Source: Pelecanus crispus (taxonomy: Eukaryota > Chordata > Aves > Pelecaniformes > Pelecanidae). Taken from it: a stretch of DNA of 64,000 bases. The notes under the pieces are model-generated. The model had not been told where the DNA came from. It was given only the letters and a program-made list of their open reading frames with translations, and ran no database searches. This document shows positions 41,813-52,499 of this stretch, one piece after another (within the stretch, counting starts at the first letter, position 1; each line of letters opens with the position of its first letter). The stretch covers positions 1,746,001-1,810,000 of the forward strand of contig NC_134649.1 of the NCBI RefSeq assembly GCF_030463565.1, in the 5' to 3' direction. A program made the translations under genes and the position numbers.

Positions 41813-42589
41813 GTATTCAGACAAGCTGCCTGAGCAGCGTCTGTCATTCTGTACCAGGAGCCGACCTCTGAAAATACTCGCACCTCTCTCGCCCAGCAGA
41901 AGCTGGGTTGCAGGACGTGATTAAACACGATTCCTAATTATTCCCCAAGCCTATCCAGACACCGCACACGAACCACGTCCGCATCTCACCGGGGAACACC
42001 CCCAGCACGCTGCTGAGGCGGAGGCGGCAGCTTTGCCTCCCCTCGAAGAAACACGCCGGGTTTTAGCCGGACGGGGAGGCCTCAATTAGCACAATTACTC
42101 CGTCTAGAGTTTGGTTCACCTTGAATTGGAGGTTTTCCAGGCAGGACTCACAGCGCTGGAATCCCAGCAGCTGGGAAAACACAGGGCTCTTCCACGTATT
42201 CCTGCGAACCGCAGCCCGCACTCCCGCATTTTCCTTGGGATTTCTGAGGGAAATCCCAAACCTCCCAACTTGGGACGAGCACGCCTGGACGCCGACGGCG
42301 CAGGGTGAGGCCCCGGCTCCCTCCCCAGCCCACCCCAGCAGCCGCGGCCCGCTGGCTGACACAACCCGCCGCTCGCTGGGCCCCGGGGCTGCCCTCACCG
42401 GCGACCGGCTGAAGGGAGAGGGGCCGCGGGGGGCCCGCCCGAGGCTGAGGAGGGGGCGCGGGGCCGCGGCTCCTCCGGAGGGGCTGCGAGAGGCCTCCCG
42501 GGGGGACGCGGAGGGAAGCCGGGTGCTCCGCGGGGCGGCGGAGGCGCGGCCGCGGGCAGCGAGCGGCGGGAGGCCGGGCCCGGTCCTAC

Positions 42590-42660
42590 CTGGGGGGCGC
42601 GGGCCTCGCTGGCGGCGGAACCCCAGCGCCGGGGAGGCGGGGGCGCACGGAGGGGCATGG
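42590..42660 (-). other. Candidate non-coding first exon B with splice donor
   Basis: A second strong donor CCCCAG/GTAGGA lies at 42590/42589 on the minus strand, and the exon side carries the same GGCGGAACCCCAGCGCC block (from 42614). An ATG at 42658-42656 is in frame to the donor for 23 codons in phase 0. The different phase from exon A argues that both are 5' UTR exons of one gene. Confidence 0.4.
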
Positions 42661-42946
42661 CCGCGCCCCGCCTTCCCACCAATAGGAGCGCCGGGGGCGG
42701 GGCGCGCCGAGGGTCCTGGCCAATGGGAGCGCGCGGCGCGGGGCGCGCGGCGCGCCGTGACAGCGGCGCCGGCGGGGCGGGGAGCGGCGGGAGGGAGGGG
42801 CGGCGGCACCGGGGACACCGGCCCCGCGGCGGGGCCGCTCCCGCCCCTCCCATCCGCCCGGCGGGCGGCCCCTATGCCGCCCCGACTGCGTTCCCCCGCA
42901 GCCACGGCCTCACCCCACCCCGCTCCAGCCGCCGGCGCGCCCCTAC

Positions 42947-43052
42947 CTGCGCGGTGCCGCCGACATGGGTGGCGGGCGGGGCGGGGCGGGCGGCGGGGCC
43001 TCCCGGGGAGCGGCAGCGCTCGGCGTCCGCGGCGGAACCCCAGCGCCGGGGG
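42947..43052 (-). other. Candidate non-coding first exon A with splice donor
   Basis: A consensus donor GCGCAG/GTAGGG lies at 42947/42946 on the minus strand. The stretch upstream includes GGCGGAACCCCAGCGCC on the plus strand (from 43031), which recurs at candidate exon B. An ATG at 42966-42964 opens six codons before the donor in phase 2 and could be an upstream ORF. The transcription start is not visible; the right limit is set by the poly(G) run. Confidence 0.4.
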
Positions 43053-43053
43053 C

Positions 43054-43074
43054 GGGGGGGGGGGGGGGGGGGGG
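43054..43074 (+). repeat. 21-base poly(G) run in CpG island
   Basis: Twenty-one consecutive G on the plus strand, flanked by further G-rich DNA, inside the promoter island. Such runs can form G-quadruplexes and are prone to length change and sequencing error, so the exact length is uncertain. Confidence 0.9.
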
Positions 43075-43370
43075 AGCGGGCTGCCCGGCCCCGCCCCCAC
43101 TTCCGGCGAGAACGGCGGGAGGGGGCGTGGCCTAGCGCCCACCAATGGGAGGCGCAGGGGCGGGCCTGCCGGGCGGGGGGGCGCTGCCTATTGGCTGCGC
43201 GGCGCCCCGCCCCTTGGCAGCGCGCACGTGGCGGGGGCGCAGTGGCCGCAGGCTGGGCGCGATCGCTGCGGCCCGCTGGGCCTTGGCGGGGGTTAATGAA
43301 AATAACCCGAGGGGCCTTTTCTTTTTCGTCAAAACAGCCGGCGAGTTTCGTAGGAAAACTGCAGAAGAAC

Positions 43371-44040
43371 GACTGAACATGAGCCAGCAGTGTGCCCAGG
43401 TGGCCAAGAAGGCCAACAGCATCCTGGCTTGTGTCAGGAATGGTGTGGCCAGCAGGAGCAGGGCAGGGATCGTCCCCCTGTGCTCGGCGCTGCTGAGGCC
43501 GCACCTGGAATGCTGTGTCCAGTTGTGGGCCCCTCGGCACAAGGAGGACATTGGGGTGCTGGAGCGTGTCCAGAGAAGGGCAGCAGAGCTGGGGCAGGGT
43601 CTGGAGCACAGGGCTGGTGGGGAGCGGCTGAGGGAGCTGGGGGTGTTCAGCCTGGAGAAGAGGAGGCTGAGGGGAGACCTGATCGCTCTGCAGCTCCTGG
43701 CAGGAGGGGGCAGGGAGGGGGGTCGGGCTCTTCTCCCAAGGAACCAGTGATAGGATGAGAGGAAATGGGCTTAAGCTGCGCCAGGGGAGGTTTAGATTGG
43801 ATATTAGGAAAAATTTCTTTACGGAAAGGGTGGTCAAGCATTGGAACAGGCTGCCCAGAGAGGTGGGGGAGTCCCCATCCCTGGAGGGGTTCAAAAAACG
43901 GGCAGAGGTGGCACTTGGGGACATGGTTCAGTCTGGTCTACCCTTGATTGCTTTAGTGTGGACTTGGTAGTGTAGGTTAATGGTTGGACTGGGTGATCTG
44001 AAAGGTCTTTTCCAACCGAAACGATTCCATGATTCTATGA
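43371..44040 (+). mobile_element. CR1 LINE, 5'-truncated, beside CpG island
   Basis: Same subfamily as the copy at 54.5 kb. It encodes [40 protein letters not shown] and [18 protein letters not shown] in shifted frames. The region holding the first of the two 3' tails is missing: sequence jumps at about 43930 to the second tail, which ends GATTCCATGATTCTATGA at 44040. Confidence 0.92.
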
Positions 44041-44254
44041 ACGCTTCGCTGCCGCTGGGCGCTCGAGTCCCTGCTGGGGTGCTGGCAGCTCTCGCCTGCA
44101 GCTCTGCGGCGCGGCCGGCCTCCCTGCCCGGGCCCTCCCTCTGGGGTGCAAATTCTCTCGGTAAGGCCCGGTGGGTGGTGGGTTTGCATCTGCGCCGCGC
44201 TTTCCCAAACAATTGCAAACGTCACTTTTGACAAATTTGCTTCCCCTTTTTTTT

Positions 44255-44525
44255 AATCATGGAATGCTTTGGGTGGGAAGGGCCCTTTCAAGGCCACCCA
44301 GCCCAACCCCTGCAGCGAGCAGGGACAGCTTTAACCAGCCCAGGGTGCTCACAGCCCCGTCCAACCTGGCCTGGGATGTTCCCCGGGATGGGGCCTCCAC
44401 CGCCTCTCTGGGCAACCTGTGCCAGTGCCTCACCGCCCTCAGTGTGAAAAATGTCTTCCTTGTATCCAGTCTAAATCTATTCTTCTTTAGTTTAAAACCA
44501 TTACTCCTTGTCCCGTCAAAGTCTT
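44255..44525 (-). mobile_element. CR1 LINE fragment, second subfamily
   Basis: Read on the minus strand this is a CR1 3' portion: the plus strand begins ATCATGGAATGCTTTGGG, continues with CAACCCCTGCAGCGAGCAGG and CTCTGGGCAACCTG, and passes into the ORF2 end. It differs in sequence from the other CR1 copies here, so it is an older or separate subfamily. Confidence 0.85.
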
Positions 44526-47500
44526 TTGTCAAAGTTTTTGTCGTTCTCTCTTGAAGTAAAGGTAATGACTTACTACGTGAACTAAATTTTACCCATTTCT
44601 GTTCAGCACGCAGAAATCTCCTCCTTCACCCTTTGCCGTAACGTTAGGCGACGTGTTAACTTGTGTGCCGCCGTCTGTTGTGTTCTCAGGGATATCCAAG
44701 CCAGAGATACCCAAACTCTCCCTCCACAAATACAGCTCCTCCTCCCTGCGCAGCAGACAGACACCAAATTCCCGTTTCGCTGCTTTTCACTTTTGCCTGC
44801 AGCTCCTATAAAAGCCGTTTTGCTTAGCGCAAGCAGCGCTTGGCTGTCCAAAGGCTGGATCCTGCCCGGGTGGGTTTGCACAACCTTGCGTGCTGCTTTT
44901 TGCAAAACCCTCTTTTGCGTTTTGTGGCCTTGCCCTCTCCGCTCCTGCCCCTGGGGCAGGTTTTCCCCAAAGCTCCACCACCAGCTCCAAAAAGCCATTG
45001 CCCGGTGCTGGTGCTGGTGCTGTGACGAGGCGGGCCAGATCTCGGAGCGGGGAGACGAAGCTGCTCGGGGAGCAGCGCGGGGCTGTCGGGCGCGTGGGCT
45101 GAGCACGGGGCCCTTTGCACGTCCCGCCTGCGCGGGCTGGATCAACCCTCCTGGCCCGGTTCGTGCGCGGTTTGCACGGAGGTGCCGGGCACGGGGATTC
45201 GCCCCACGTCATCCAAGCCCACCCGCCTCCGGGTCTTTTATACCACTACAGACTCCCCGTGCTAAAATCCGGGTTTAGGGAGCTCCAGCTGGAAATGGTG
45301 GCTTGACCTTCCGCTGATTTTAAATTAACCGAGGAAGACGACACTCAGCGAATGTCTTAATTACAGCATTCTCTTTGTGACTCATTAGCAGACCCGGGAT
45401 GGTGTTTACTAGAGGCGAGGGCTCAGCTTTGCCGCACCACCTTCACCGCTTCGCCCTGCGGTTGCAAAGCACGGTCCTTGGGTCTTACCTTCTCCAGCGC
45501 AAATACAAGAGAGCCCCGGCGCACGGCGTGCGAGGTCTGGGAAGCAAGCAGCAGCGGAAGAGGTGTGCGTGTGTCGCTTGGTGCCTTACTGGGGCGTGCT
45601 TAAGTGAGCAAGAACGCGCCTAAAAAGCGCCGCACTGGATGCTGACCTTCGGTGAGGTTGAGTGAGCTGGTGAAGGTCGTGCGCTGCAGGGACCTCTCAA
45701 ACGTTGGGATTCTGGTGGCTTTGCAAAGCAGGAATAGTCTTAAAAGAATTATTCTCTTAGCTTGGCCCAAAGATTGTTTCCATGGCAATAAACACACATA
45801 CACACCCCACTCCTTTGTCTAAGTTATTCGTTAGTCTTATTTGTCACACACCGTGAAAACAAAATCATAGGGTAAAATGCAAAGAGATTTTAAATGAAAG
45901 GTTATTGCCTTCCGCTGTTCCTCTTTGTGCGCAGAGGGAGCGTGTGACCGGAGCCAGCCGCGCCGGGAAATTTCCATTGCAAATGAGTTCAAAATCCCAC
46001 CGATGCTTTTACAGACTTTGGCGGATGTAATAGGTCGAGCAGAACACATCTTTCTGCTTTCACCTAAGAAGTTCTTGCAGTGCTGTACGGGAGGTATTGT
46101 TAAAGGAAAAAAAAAAAAAACCCCAAACCTGACAGTTTCCTTCATTAAAATGCAGTAGGAAAAATAAGGTGGCCGGGTACAACTTCAAGGCCCCTTTCTG
46201 CCCGCCCCACGCCGGCGTGACGGCACGTCGGCTATCCCGGCTGGTTCAAATGCTGTCAGGAATCTATCCAAGAGCAGCCAGTGTCCGCAAAGTGTTTTGG
46301 AAAGAAATATCGCAGGTGCTCTTGTTCCAGCACGGGATAAAGGATTTCAGCAGAGGCCCTGTCTACCGTAATGCATTTAAATAGAGCTTAAAAGATGCAG
46401 CTCGCACGCTAGCGTGAAAAAATTTACATTGCCGTTATTATCTTGTTCCAGATTAGCTGCCGGGCCCCGTCGGCGAAATCCTTTCTTTCCGCCAGCCCGG
46501 TAGCAAGCTCAGTTATTCTGCCTTCAGCCTCCGCCTGCACTGGGCGCTAAGCTGATGATTCATGTATTAATACGTGGTTATTAGATGACTCCTCTACCTC
46601 CACTGCTGCTATCTGTCTCTGGCAATGGAAGGAGGAAATGAATTCTTAAAACCTCAGGAACAAATAGTCCATGCACGGAGATCAATCCTGCTCCCGCTGA
46701 CGTCAATGGAAACATTTCCATCGGCTTCAACAGGGGGAGAGTTAGGCCTATATATCAGATATTAGCTTGATTTATAACCTCGCAGAACTCCCTGTAGCTG
46801 AAGGGGGAAAGCCCTATCTGTTAAAAATAACTCGTGGGAATTAAGCGACTGTCAAAGGTATTTCTCTTTTTGGGGGGGGTGGAAAACAACTGTTGGAGAT
46901 GCTGGCTGTGCACCGGAGGATGCCCGCGACCTGGGGAGCACCCCAGCCCCGCGCCGAGACCCCCAGCGCTTCAAGGGAGGCTGTAACGAGTTACTGCTCT
47001 TTAATTAACGCCCCGTCTCATCCATCTCCCCTCTCGAAGCCGGGCGGGAGGGCAGCAGGGGAAGCCTCTCGCTCCCCGCTGCCGCGGGACGGTCCCCGAC
47101 CCTCCTCTCTGCGGGGAATCACCCGCCTTCAAAACAGTTTTTACCGCCTGAAAATAAGAATTGAATTCCGAATTTACCTTTGTGGCCACACAGGGTGCAG
47201 TAAAGCGGCCGCGCTGGGCGGAAGGGAAAGCCCCAAATATTCTCGTCGTGCCGTGGTGCTAGGGACAAGCGGTGGCTGGGGACGGGGCCGGCGACGGAGG
47301 GAGCACGAAAAAGCACCCGTGCCCTTCCAGCCCCACCTCGCCCCACGGGCCACCCGCCCTGCTGCAAATCATCGGGGAGGAGGCTGCTGTCAGCCCCTCC
47401 AGCTGCGCCCACGGAGGTGTCCGACACCTGGGTGCTGCCGCCTTAATTTGCAGGACCCCCCACCCCATCCCCCTTATTTTCGTGGTCCTGCGCCCCGTGG

Positions 47501-47699
47501 CCCTTCCCCATCCCTGTCCCCCCCCGCTCCTCAGTGCCCAGCTCCACCAGTTTGGGACCACTTGTGCTGGGGACAGGAGGGGCAGTCGTGGCCCTTCCCT
47601 GTACCGAATTTCACACCCAAACTCGCAGCTCTGGAGCATCGCCCTCCCCCGCCCCGCCAAGCAGAGGGAACAAGAAGAGCCAGAAATCACCACCGGTCC
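44526..47699. other. Intergenic, no gene seen
   Basis: Lies between the inferred GLCE promoter and the AT-rich islands. GC-rich patches at 44.8-45.2 and 46.9-47.7 kb open long frames (up to 291 codons at 46893-47768) on several overlapping registers, which is typical of GC-rich non-coding DNA. A unique AT-rich stretch at 46.38-46.86 kb carries the CRE hairpin. Confidence 0.55.
46691..46739. promoter_or_regulatory. Imperfect hairpin containing a perfect CRE
   Basis: Arms 46691-46712 and 46715-46739 are imperfect reverse complements around a 2-base loop. The left arm contains TGACGTCA (46698-46705), the palindromic CREB/ATF site. From memory, similar hairpins occur as very old dispersed sequences in reptile genomes; this needs a repeat-library check. 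Confidence 0.5.
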
Positions 47700-48078
47700 T
47701 TCGTTTCCCTAATTAGAAGCTACCAGCTAATGAGATATCAGCCAAGCAAAATATTAGGAGTCGCGTAATAATTATATCAATGAAATCAACAACAATTTAA
47801 CAGCAAAGGTTAATTACATTTATTTAAAAATCTGATAGACAAAATGATGCTCAAACAGTTGGGCAGACTAATTGAAAGCTAATGTTGCTCCTAAATTGAA
47901 TTTCAAATGAATTTTACATCCATAGTTCATTTTGCTAATTTCATTCCCTGTATCCTGTAATTTGTTGGCAGTGATTGATTACTTAAGTGAATAATATCTA
48001 TGTACCAGGACCACTTAGTAATAGAATATGCCAAATGTGATCGTACTGTTAATAAATACATTTTCTTTAAGGTTTCCC
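47700..48078. promoter_or_regulatory. AT-rich island, candidate conserved enhancer
   Basis: Roughly one-third GC, with sharp edges against flanks that are far more GC-rich. It contains many homeodomain-type cores (TAATTAG at 47710, TAATAATTA at 47766, TTAATTA at 47810) and a PBX/HOX-like TGATTGAT at 47972. No open frame of note. Enhancer function is inferred from composition and motif density only. Confidence 0.45.
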
Positions 48079-48577
48079 TCTCTGTCTGGGTTTCGGAGGA
48101 GCAGGGACGCGGTGCCGGGGGAGCAAAGGGCTTTCGGCAGCTGTAAGCTCCTATTTTAGTTTCTTCTTACCAACAGGTTGCAAAACCCTTCCCGTGCTGA
48201 CGGCAGCGGCCCCTCGCAGCCCTCCAGCAGCACCGATACGCGGCATCACCTCTCAAACCCTCATTTTTTTTTTGTCACGGGGTGAAAACTGATGCATTGA
48301 GCGCTTGTCGGGGAATATTCTGCGTGCGATGCTCTGTGCAAAAGGCGCCGCAGCCCAGGTGCTCTCAGCCAGCCCTCTCCAACCTGAAACCCAGCGCCGA
48401 GCCCCGGTCCGGCACCGCGGACCCCTGGCATCCCGACAGCCGGAGCCGACGTTCCGAGGGGCTCAACCATCACCCGAAACCCCGCCGACGGCGCGCGGCG
48501 GCTCGGGGGAGAGGCAGCAGAGCCCCAACAAGCGCTGCTGCCTCTCCTCGGCATCTTTTGAAGCAGCCGCTGCCGCG

Positions 48578-48738
48578 AGATGAATGCAATTATATCTTAA
48601 TAAAATTTTAATACGGGGAATTATGCACTTTGTATCCAACCAACAATTAGCTGTTGCTATGCTACAGCCGGAGTGTAATCACAATAATGAAGCCAGCCAG
48701 GGGAAGGCATTAATCAGGAGATATATCATTAGCCAGCC
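48578..48738. promoter_or_regulatory. AT-rich island, second candidate enhancer
   Basis: A compact AT-rich block inside GC-rich DNA with AATTA, TAATCAC, CAATAATG and GGCATTAATCAG motifs. It resembles a transcription-factor-binding cluster rather than a repeat or an exon. Confidence 0.35.
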
Positions 48739-49799
48739 TCACCCCCTGCCTCCCCAGCTCCTGATTCCGAGCCTCCTGTTGCTTCAACGTGAAAAACAAC
48801 CCCAAAACAAAGCGGACCCCAGGCTTGGAGGGAGCAGCCCCTCTCTGGGCACCATTTCCCATCCCAGCTGTGGCTTGGTTTGGCCAAGGAGCCGGAGCTG
48901 CCTGTACCCCACGGCTCCGGCTCCGCGCCCGCTCCAGGGCCAGAACCTCACGAGCAGCAGCAATCCCCCCTCCCCAACTTCCACATCTTTGAATCATTTA
49001 TTCCTCGGATCCAAAGGAAACGTTCGACGAACCGGAGATGCGGGGGGGGGGGGGGAAATGGCAGCTGACGGAGTTTCTGGATGGAAGGGGAAGAAATTCA
49101 TTAATTTTTCATCGCCGTGGTTGGGACGCGAGCAGCTCGTTATTCATCATGTCAGCGGTGACCTTGATGCTGCCTCCATCCCCGCTTTGGAGAGCGTTTT
49201 CCCCACCATCTGCTGAACACCAGCCTGCCCTCCTGCCCACCGGCGACAGAAAACAACCCCGGGGTGGGCGCGAGCGCGGGCAGGCAGCTGCCACTGCAGG
49301 CAGGAGCAGGCGGCTGAAAGCCTGCAAGATGCTCGCGTGCTCCGGGGGAAGCAAAACCACCTCATGCAACGTGCCGGGGCTGGGGGGTTGCGACGTGCAC
49401 GCACGATGCAAGCCCCGAAACAGGAGGAGCAACCGAATTCCTCCCGATGAACCATATGCACGACTGCAAAGGGCCAGCGGCGCGTGTGCCGGCGGGCGGC
49501 TTGCCAGTCGCAGAGCGGACGCGCTACGCGTCTCGGTGTCCCCAAACACCGCTGCTTCCCTCTAAAGGGAAAAATAAAAATCAAAGCCCATCCGGCTTGC
49601 AAGACCCTCCCGCCCTTTGAAAGCATGGCTGCATGCTTCCCATCGGGGCAGCATCCCCATTTCTTGGGTGTTTTGCATGATCTCTCCCCAAAATCCCTCC
49701 AATTCGGGCACCCTGGTGCCACAATGCTCAGAAAAAAAAAGCTAAATTTGCTTTATTTTCTTTGGAGATGCTGCGAGCGTCGGAGCGCTTCAGCACCCT

Positions 49800-49930
49800 G
49801 CAATTCAGCAGGGATGCGGAATGAAAATGATTATCAGCAGACGCATAATGATTCATTCTGTTTATAATTGCTTCGAAGCGTAGGGAGAGCGGGGAGATGT
49901 AATTAACTCTTCTTTATGATTGAGATGAGT
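49800..49930. promoter_or_regulatory. AT-rich island, third candidate enhancer
   Basis: Contains ATGAAAATGATTATCAGC, CATAATGATTCATTC, TTTATAATTGC and TGTAATTAACTC in about 130 bases, bounded by GC-richer sequence. Same reasoning as the neighbouring islands; weaker contrast. Confidence 0.3.
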
Positions 49931-51687
49931 GTGTTTTCCTCGGCCACGTGACGCTGCCATATACAGCCACAATTTTTTTTTTTTTTTTTTTCCTGGCATC
50001 TTTGGCAACGTGAAAGCATAGATGTATGTACATGAACGGATAATGTAGCTGAAAGATAACCCTAAACCACTGTAACGCCGCGTGCGGGGCGGGTATTTAT
50101 TTCCCTGCAAGCCCCAGGAGGCTGCAGATGTCCTGGTTTTTCCCTGGATGTGGCGAGCAGGATCTTACATCATCCCTTAATTGAAACAGCCCCCTTAATT
50201 ACGGCGCGCGGGCTGGCGTTGCAGCGATGCCGGTAAATGGGCGCCCCGGTGCGTGCCCCAGCGGATCGGCCCCTGGGTTCGGGGGCCCGTCCAGGCTCCA
50301 TTTCGCAGCACGGATCTCTTGCGAAGCCCCCGAGCGGGTTTTGGGTTCCTTGGTCGAAGCTTGGCAAGGACACGGAGCTGAGGAGACGCCTTGCAGGGCG
50401 AGCTGAAGCTGGAGAACAGGTCGGCAGAGGGATGCGGTGGGATGAAGAGGAAAGGGGAGACCGCATCCCGCGCCGGCACCGCCGGAGGAGCCCAGCTCAG
50501 CGAGCTGCCTTTCCATTTCCATCCTGCCGCGAATCGAGGAGGCAAGGCGCCCGCATTCGCCAGGGTTAAGAAAAATTGACACTTGACTTTGGGCTCTCCA
50601 CCTCGTGCTGCGTGTTCACGGGGCGCTGAGAGCTCCCCGCCGCCTCCCCATCCATCACGCGTCAGCCCGGGACGTAACCCGGAGGGGATCATTACCCAAC
50701 CCATCCATCGCGCTGTCTGAAGCAGATTTGGCCGCGGAGTTTATGTCACGGCCCCACGTCAAATGATTTCTCCCCTCCGGCTCCAGATTTCACCGTATCG
50801 CCGGAGCCGACGGCGCAGCCCAGCTCCTCGCTGCCTCCCACATCAGCTACCGCTTTAGGCGAAGCGATACGCTCGGCAGTCCCTGCGCTGGCGTGCCGGC
50901 GGGTCCGGGATGAAGCCGGTGGAGCGGGCTGACGGCACGGCACAGGGGGTCCCAAGCGTCACCCGGCACACCCTGCCACCCCTGCAGCTCGCCTGCCCCC
51001 TTGCCTTGTGCAGGGGGGGCTACGGCAGGGTCTCGCTGGGCTTGCAAGAGAAACAAGATGAATGAGAAAAAGAAGAAAAAAACCAGGAAAAACAGGAGGG
51101 TGCATGCGCCAGTGCTGGGGGATGCCTGCCTCGCTCGGGTCGTGCCTGCAAACGGCAGCGGTGGGGCAGGTCCCGGCGCTGTGCTGGCACTGGGGACAAG
51201 GGGGCTCAGCTCCCAGGGCCACCAGCCCGGGCTTCCCGCTGGATTAACACCTTCCCGCTGGATTGACACCTTCCCGCAGCTGCCGCGGCGAGGGCAAGGC
51301 TTCTCTGGGTGGACCAAGTGCTCACGGGCGAACTGCACAGGCAAAAGGAGGAGCGTCGGATGCAATGACCCAGCCCGCGGGTGGATGCTGCGGTCGGCTC
51401 TGGAAGGCAGCGGGGTTCGGGCAGCAAATCCCAACCAAAACGGCCCCGGCAAGGAGGAGGGAGGGAAGCAACGCGTGGACGGGGCACGTGCCGAGGGGCA
51501 GGGCAGGGCAGCGGTTCTGCCGCCCAGGGCACGCTGACGGCCGCCCCAGCCGCGCTTGCTCTCGCGGCACCCATTCTGCACGGCGTGGTAGCCCAGGCAC
51601 CGCGAGGTGCAGGGTGCCGCAGGGTGCCGCACGCTCTCCTCCATGCAGGATCCTGCCCTGCGGCACGGCTGGGTGCTCGGAACCTTC
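49931..51687. other. Intergenic, no gene seen
   Basis: GC-rich DNA with a T20 run near 49973. Long frames appear on both strands in the same place (for example 50847-51644 minus and 51001-51537 plus), so neither is credible as coding. It leads up to the third solo LTR. Confidence 0.55.
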
Positions 51688-51692
51688 CCAGG

Positions 51693-52254
51693 TGTCCTGG
51701 TTCAGCCCCAGGCAGCAGCTCAGCACCACGCAGCCATCGCTCACTGCCCCTGCCCCGATGGGATGGGGGAGAGAATCGGAGGAGTGAGAGTGAGAAACAC
51801 TCCTGGGATGAGATAAGAACAGTTTAATAATTGAAATAAAATAAAGTAAAACAATAATAATAACAATATAATAATAATAGTAATAATAATATCCAAAGCA
51901 AGTGATGCCCAATGCAATTGCTCCCCACCCGCCGACCGATGCCCAGCCAGTTCCCAGCAGCGATCGCTGCTCCCCGGCCAACCCCCCCAGTTTCCATACT
52001 GCCCATGACGCCGTATGGTATGGAATGGCCCTTGGGGCAGTTGGGATCAACTCTCCTGGCTGTGCCCCCTCCCAGCTCCTTGTGCCCCTGGCAGAGCAGG
52101 GGAAGCTGAAAAGTCCTTGACTGGCATAAGCAGTGCTGAGCAGCAACTAAACCATCAGCGTGTTATCAGCATTCTTCTCCTACTAAATCCAAACCACAGC
52201 ACTGTGCCTGCTGCTAGGAAGAAAATTAACTCTATCCCAGCCGAAACCAGGACA
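51693..52254 (-). mobile_element. Solo LTR, avian ERVL-like (copy 3) with perfect target-site duplication
   Basis: The element is 562 bp, from TGTCCTGG to CCAGGACA on the plus strand. The target-site duplication CCAGG is perfect at 51688-51692 and 52255-52259. It carries the same (TAA)-rich tract and end motifs as the other two copies. The intact duplication suggests this is the youngest of the three. It lies about 1 kb past the NOX5 stop codon. Confidence 0.92.
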
Positions 52255-52499
52255 CCAGGGTGCGGGTCCCTCGGCACCCACCTCGCACCCAGCCGTGCCC
52301 GGGAGCACACCATGCCGGCAGCGGGCTGCTCCGCCGGCTCCAGGTTAGGCTTTGCTTTCCCCATGGATGACTTTGCCATCAGATGAGCGTCTCATCTACA
52401 TTAATCTTTCCTTTTTTTTTTTTTTTAAAACATAAAAGCATCAGCTTATTGCACAGTCGGGCCATAAAAAGCCGTATAAATCAGCCAGGGAAGGCAGCA

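Larger units (their letters stand above)
42350..43300 (-). promoter_or_regulatory. GLCE: CpG-island promoter, probably of GLCE
   Basis: About 950 bp of very CpG-dense DNA with several GGGGCGG-type GC boxes and four CCAAT-type boxes: CCAAT at 42679-42683, 42720-42724 and 43142-43146, and ATTGG at 43190-43194. An E-box CACGTG lies near 43224. No TATA box stands out, as is usual for a housekeeping promoter. Two strong minus-strand splice donors (CAG/GTAG) fall inside, so transcription to the left is favoured. The GLCE label comes from vertebrate gene order (NOX5 followed by GLCE in the same orientation) and not from coding sequence. A divergent transcript to the right is also possible. Confidence 0.6.

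Noticed and set aside
41378..41928. Minus-strand frames of 148 and 168 codons with a 15-residue repeat
   Set aside because: The repeat comes from the 45-bp minisatellite; two frames are open at once and no splice or start context supports a protein.
1..42000. Search for GLCE coding exons on the minus strand
   Set aside because: No frame matches the epimerase at any point, so the gene name is used only for the promoter inference.
42063..43296. 360- and 391-codon frames on opposite strands in the CpG island
   Set aside because: Stop codons are rare in such GC-rich DNA. The frames overlap on both strands and have no recognisable domain.
46893..47768. 291-codon plus-strand frame in intergenic DNA
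   Set aside because: Proline/arginine-rich composition, overlapping frames on the other strand and no splice or domain evidence.
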